Origin: Planctomycetota bacterium
GTDB lineage: Bacteria; Planctomycetota; PUPC01; DSUN01
Direction of reading: 5' to 3'
Assembly: GCA_016872875.1 (NCBI GenBank)
Contig: VGYW01000323.1
Span: forward strand, 1 to 9,665
Length of the DNA: 9,665 bases
A program made the position numbers and the translations under genes. The notes beneath the pieces were generated by a model. It saw only the letters and a list, made by a program, of their open reading frames with translations, did no database searches and was not told the DNA's origin. Shown here one piece after another: positions 7,412-9,665 of this stretch (its first letter is position 1; every line of letters starts with the position of its first letter).

Positions 7412-8233
7412 ATGCAGATTGGCTTCTTGACGTCGTGCATGGGCAAGAAGTCGCTCGAGGAGGTCGTGGCTTTCGCGGGCAAGGCCGGCTTCGCGGCCCT
7501 CGAGGTCTCAACAGGGCACCTGCCGGCCGAACGCGCACTCAAAGAGACAGCGAAGATCAAGAGGCTGTTCGCGAAGCACGGCGTCGGCATCTCGAGCCTG
7601 GCAGCGTATGCGAACCTGCTCGACGGCGACGAGGCGAAGCGCCAGGCCGCAATCGCGGGCTTCAAGAAGAGCATTGACGCTGCGGTGGCGGTCGGCACCC
7701 CCGTCGTCTGCACCCTCGCCGGCATGCCCGTGCCGGGCAAGTCCAAAGAGCAGACCATCGCCGAGGACTTCAAGGCCGTCTTCACCCCCATCGCCGCCTA
7801 CGCCGAGGAGAAAGGCATCAGGATCGCCTTCGAGAACTGGTATCCCACCCTCCTCCAGCACTTCGATCTGTGGGACGCCATCCTCGCGGCGGTGCCCTCC
7901 CCCGCCATCGGCTTCAACTACGACCCCTCGCACCTCATCTGGCAGGGGATAGACTACCTGGGCGGCGTTGACCGCTACAAGGGCCGCATCTTCCACACCC
8001 ACGCGAAGGACACGGAGATGAAGGCCGACGTGTTGGCCCGTCGCGGCTGCCTCGCCGGCGGCTGGTGGCGCTACGTCATCCCCGGCTACGGCAGCGTGGA
8101 GTGGGGCAAGTATGTCGGCCGCCTCCGCCAGAGCGGCTACGACGGCGTCCTGAGCATCGAGCACGAGGACAGCGCCTTCAGCCCCGAGGCCGGCCTCGAG
8201 AAGGGCCTCGGCTACCTGCGGCTCTTCGTGTGA
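7412..8233 (+). CDS. Sugar phosphate isomerase/epimerase (AP endonuclease 2 / xylose isomerase-like TIM barrel)
   Basis: This is a cytosolic metal-dependent TIM-barrel enzyme of the IolE/hydroxypyruvate-isomerase-like superfamily, which interconverts sugars, keto-sugars or cyclitols. The product is 273 residues, of family-typical length. It starts QIGFLTSCMGKKSLEEVV, and GFAALEVSTG follows at 26-35. Likely metal ligands and catalytic residues are Glu141 (IAFENW), Asp171 and His174 (FNYDPSHL), His195/His197 (FHTHAKD) and Glu250 (LSIEHED), in the usual order along the barrel. GYGSVEWGKYVGRLRQSGYDGVLSIE is the characteristic last-strand region. The ATG at 7412 has AAGGAG seven bases upstream; an upstream in-frame extension would translate repeat DNA and is rejected. 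Such enzymes often work alongside Gfo/Idh/MocA dehydrogenases, one of which lies in this window. The substrate is unknown. Confidence 0.93.
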   Translation: MQIGFLTSCMGKKSLEEVVAFAGKAGFAALEVSTGHLPAERALKETAKIKRLFAKHGVGISSLAAYANLLDGDEAKRQAAIAGFKKSIDAAVAVGTPVVCTLAGMPVPGKSKEQTIAEDFKAVFTPIAAYAEEKGIRIAFENWYPTLLQHFDLWDAILAAVPSPAIGFNYDPSHLIWQGIDYLGGVDRYKGRIFHTHAKDTEMKADVLARRGCLAGGWWRYVIPGYGSVEWGKYVGRLRQSGYDGVLSIEHEDSAFSPEAGLEKGLGYLRLFV

Positions 8234-8248
8234 TGCAGGTTTGTAGTT

Positions 8249-8270
8249 CCGCCTTCAGGCGGGTCTTCTT
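8249..8270 (+). terminator. Hairpin with pyrimidine tail after the isomerase gene
   Basis: CCGCCT (8249-8254) and AGGCGG (8257-8262) form a short GC stem with a two-base TC turn, or equivalently a five-pair CCGCC/GGCGG stem with a TTCA loop. GTCTTCTT follows. It lies 15 bp after the isomerase stop. The tail is T-rich but interrupted by C, so termination may be imperfect. The GTTCCGCC-turn-GGCGG wording also recalls a short dispersed repeat of high-GC genomes, so this may be a repeat rather than a dedicated terminator. Confidence 0.45.
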
Positions 8271-8310
8271 CTCCTCCCCACGCTCCAGCGCCGGGACGAG
8301 AGATGTTCTG

Positions 8311-8434
8311 CTCCCTCTTCCTCGGGGAGAGGGCTGGGGTGAGGGTGTCTTGGCGCCCACGGCGCCCCTGGTGCAAGCACCCTCACCCGCCCGCCCCTGG
8401 CGGGCGACCTCTCCCCGAGGGAGAGGTGGGGAAT
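8311..8434. repeat. Branched CTCCCTC element, copy 1
   Basis: This element of about 124 bp has outer arms CTCCCTCTTCCTCGGGGAGA (8311 onward) against CCTCTCCCCGAGGGAGAGG, and inner arms GGGGTGAGGGTG against CACCCTCACCC (8378-8388). A side hairpin GCCCGCC-CCT-GGCGGGC sits in the right half. It is the same element as the copy at 8593-8714, with differences mostly in the central loop. Closely similar CCCTCTCCC/GGGTGAGGG repeats are widely dispersed in high-GC genomes, and spurious translations such as PSPQPSPRGRG come from them. Confidence 0.85.
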
Positions 8435-8442
8435 CCAGAACC

Positions 8443-8468
8443 TCCCGCGGGTCACGAGACCCGCGGGA
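8443..8468. repeat. Perfect 11-bp stem-loop
   Basis: TCCCGCGGGTC (8443-8453) and its exact complement (8458-8468) enclose the tetraloop ACGA. It lies 8 bp after copy 1 of the branched element and between convergent genes. No T-tract follows on either strand. Its role is unknown; it could be a separate small repeat or part of a composite element. Confidence 0.7.
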
Positions 8469-8592
8469 CGTGTGAGCGCCCACCCGCCAGGCAACCAAGG
8501 GATCTCAGGCGGGGTCACCCGCCGCCGCCGCGATACACCATTCGCTCGGGGTCGCTCGACTCAACTCGTGGCATAGAACACTTCCTCTCTGG

Positions 8593-8714
8593 CTCCCTCT
8601 CCCTCGGGGAGAGGGTTGGGGTGAGGGTGCTTCGGCGCTAGCCGCCCCTCGCGGAAGCACCCTCACCCGCCCGCCTTTGGCGGGCGACCTCTCCCCGAGG
8701 GAGAGGTTGGGAAT
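8593..8714. repeat. Branched CTCCCTC element, copy 2
   Basis: This is a 122-bp copy with near-perfect structure. The outer stem of 19 bp is exact (8596-8614 with 8688-8706). The inner stem of 15 bp is exact (8619-8633 with 8654-8668, GGGTGAGGGTGCTTC). A side hairpin GCCCGCC-TTT-GGCGGGC occupies 8669-8685. The central loop differs from that of copy 1 while the stems are conserved, including compensated positions in the inner stem end. The repeat ends 16 bp downstream of the stop of the minus-strand gene. Confidence 0.9.
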
Positions 8715-8730
8715 GGCGGAGCTCCCGCCC

Positions 8731-9665
8731 TCAGCGAAGCTCGATAACGGCCACATCCTCGCCTTCGAGGGTGAGTGTGGCCTTGCCCTCCTTCCATTCG
8801 ATGGCTTTGCCGGCCACCAGTTCGCGGCTGGCGGCGGGGGGCTTGAAGTCGAGGGTGATCGTGGCGGTGCGCGGCTCGGGGCTGTCGTTGAAGATCGTGA
8901 GGTAGCGCTCGCCGAAGCGCTCGACGTAGACCTTCGGGTCGCTTGAGCGGGCGCGGGTGATCGGCTCCCAACCGGCCTCGGCGACGAGCTTGCACAACGG
9001 CACGTACTTCTTGAAGAGCGGCCTGTCGCGCTCGTAGAGCTCGGGACGCTGGAAGTACTGGCCCGTCGAGGCGTCGGCACTGAAGAAACCTGGGAACATG
9101 CCATACGCGAGGCACCGCTTCATGTACTTCTCGACGAGCGCGTGGCTGAACTGGCTGAAGTCGGTGTTCATCAGGAAGCAATAGGGCTTGCCCTTGCACA
9201 GGGCACGGCGATAGAGCAGGTCGGCGTCGGACATTGGCCGCCACTTGCCGCCGGGGTTCCAGTTCGTCTCGGTGCCGCCGACCTCGAGCATCGGGATGAG
9301 CCAGGGCAGCCTGTCCGGCGCGCCGTTCGCCATCATCAGCTTGCCCATCTTGTGGACGTCGGCGGCGATGGCTCGGACGTATTCGAAGGCGACCAGGCCG
9401 CGGAAGATGGCCGGCTTGCGGGTGTCGAGGGAGAAGGTCAGCGGCGTGTCGGCGGCGGCGAAGTGCTCGCGGCGGAAGTCCAGCTCGTCGGTCACGTAGC
9501 CCTCGCTCGAATCCACGTATTCGCCGTCGAGATCGCCGTTGCGTTTCGGGCCGTAGAGTTGCTCGATGAGCTTGGGGTTCCACTTGTTCTTGAAGTCGGT
9601 CACATCGCCCTGGATGCCGGGCATGGAGTTCATGCTCCACACGGCGCCGTTGCACCAGGGGGTGT
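8731..9665 (-). CDS. Large glycoside-hydrolase-like protein, C-terminal part (runs off right edge)
   Basis: I do not assign a family with certainty. About 311 residues are visible and the frame is open to the window edge (TPWCNGAVWSMNSMPG reads in before the internal GTG at 9642), so the N-terminus is missing. The visible part has TIM-barrel-like alternation rich in aromatic and acidic residues: FEYVRAIAADVHKMGKLMMAN, WLIPMLEVGGTETNWNP, PYCFLMNTDFSQF, then AYGMFPGFFSADASTGQYFQ. The last 75 or so residues form a beta-rich domain (RYLTIFNDSPEPRTATITLDF ... ATLTLEGEDVAVIELR) typical of the C-terminal sandwich after a glycosidase barrel. Candidate catalytic acids such as Glu in LEVGGTE cannot be confirmed. 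It is convergent with the isomerase gene. A role in polysaccharide or glycoconjugate breakdown is inferred, not shown. Confidence 0.7.
   Translation of the reverse strand, partial: TPWCNGAVWSMNSMPGIQGDVTDFKNKWNPKLIEQLYGPKRNGDLDGEYVDSSEGYVTDELDFRREHFAAADTPLTFSLDTRKPAIFRGLVAFEYVRAIAADVHKMGKLMMANGAPDRLPWLIPMLEVGGTETNWNPGGKWRPMSDADLLYRRALCKGKPYCFLMNTDFSQFSHALVEKYMKRCLAYGMFPGFFSADASTGQYFQRPELYERDRPLFKKYVPLCKLVAEAGWEPITRARSSDPKVYVERFGERYLTIFNDSPEPRTATITLDFKPPAASRELVAGKAIEWKEGKATLTLEGEDVAVIELR

Larger units (their letters stand above)
8234..8730. other. Gene-free convergent spacer with hairpins and paired repeats
   Basis: About 500 bp separate the 3' end of the isomerase gene (plus) from the 3' end of the large minus-strand protein. 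I see no credible gene. The spacer contains a terminator-like hairpin at its left end, two copies of a 122-124 bp branched repeat, an 11-bp-stem hairpin (8443-8468) and a small GGCGGG/CCCGCC hairpin (8508-8523). The right repeat ends 16 bp from the stop codon of the minus-strand gene. GGCGG/CCGCC arms around AGCTC near 8716-8730 may serve that gene's 3' end. Confidence 0.8.

Overview
This is a high-GC bacterial window with densely packed genes. It carries nine protein genes, two of them cut by the window edges, and several families of intergenic inverted repeats. The mix of genes (GroES/GroEL with a GGM tail, a Gfo/Idh/MocA oxidoreductase, a sugar phosphate isomerase/epimerase, a large glycoside-hydrolase-like protein) and the abundance of low-complexity dispersed repeats resemble Planctomycetota or related PVC-group metagenome genomes. 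That placement is an inference; no rRNA or lineage marker beyond GroEL is present.

Layout. Positions 1-316 (minus) hold the N-terminal part of an ABC transporter ATPase with a TTG start. Positions 456-1250 (minus) hold a six-helix membrane protein of unknown family. Positions 1408-3397 (minus) hold a groES-groEL operon. Positions 3631-4635 (minus) hold a Gfo/Idh/MocA dehydrogenase and 4785-5681 (minus) an EamA/DMT-type transporter. A gene-free divergent stretch of about 870 bp follows (5682-6550), filled with repeats and ending in a good sigma70-type promoter. That promoter drives a plus-strand pair: a carbon-nitrogen hydrolase (6551-7288) and a TIM-barrel sugar isomerase/epimerase (7412-8233). 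A convergent spacer of about 500 bp (8234-8730) is followed by the C-terminal part of a large minus-strand protein that runs off the right edge.

The coding content is ordinary: chaperonin housekeeping plus small-molecule and probably carbohydrate metabolism and transport. The unusual part is the spacers. Four spacers between co-directional genes each hold a long hairpin built from tandem GGATGAAT/GGATGGGT octamers around a related central loop. The divergent spacer holds three, perhaps four, diverged copies of a roughly 140-bp unit headed by a TTGTACAA-centred palindrome that reaches 32 bp of perfect symmetry, followed by a second low-complexity inverted repeat made of GAGGAC hexamers. The convergent spacer holds two copies of a branched 122-124 bp CTCCCTC element plus small hairpins. 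In this small sample each repeat family occupies one type of gene junction. I see no CRISPR array, tRNA, rRNA, transposase or phage gene. No new protein system is evident; the repeat families are the best leads.
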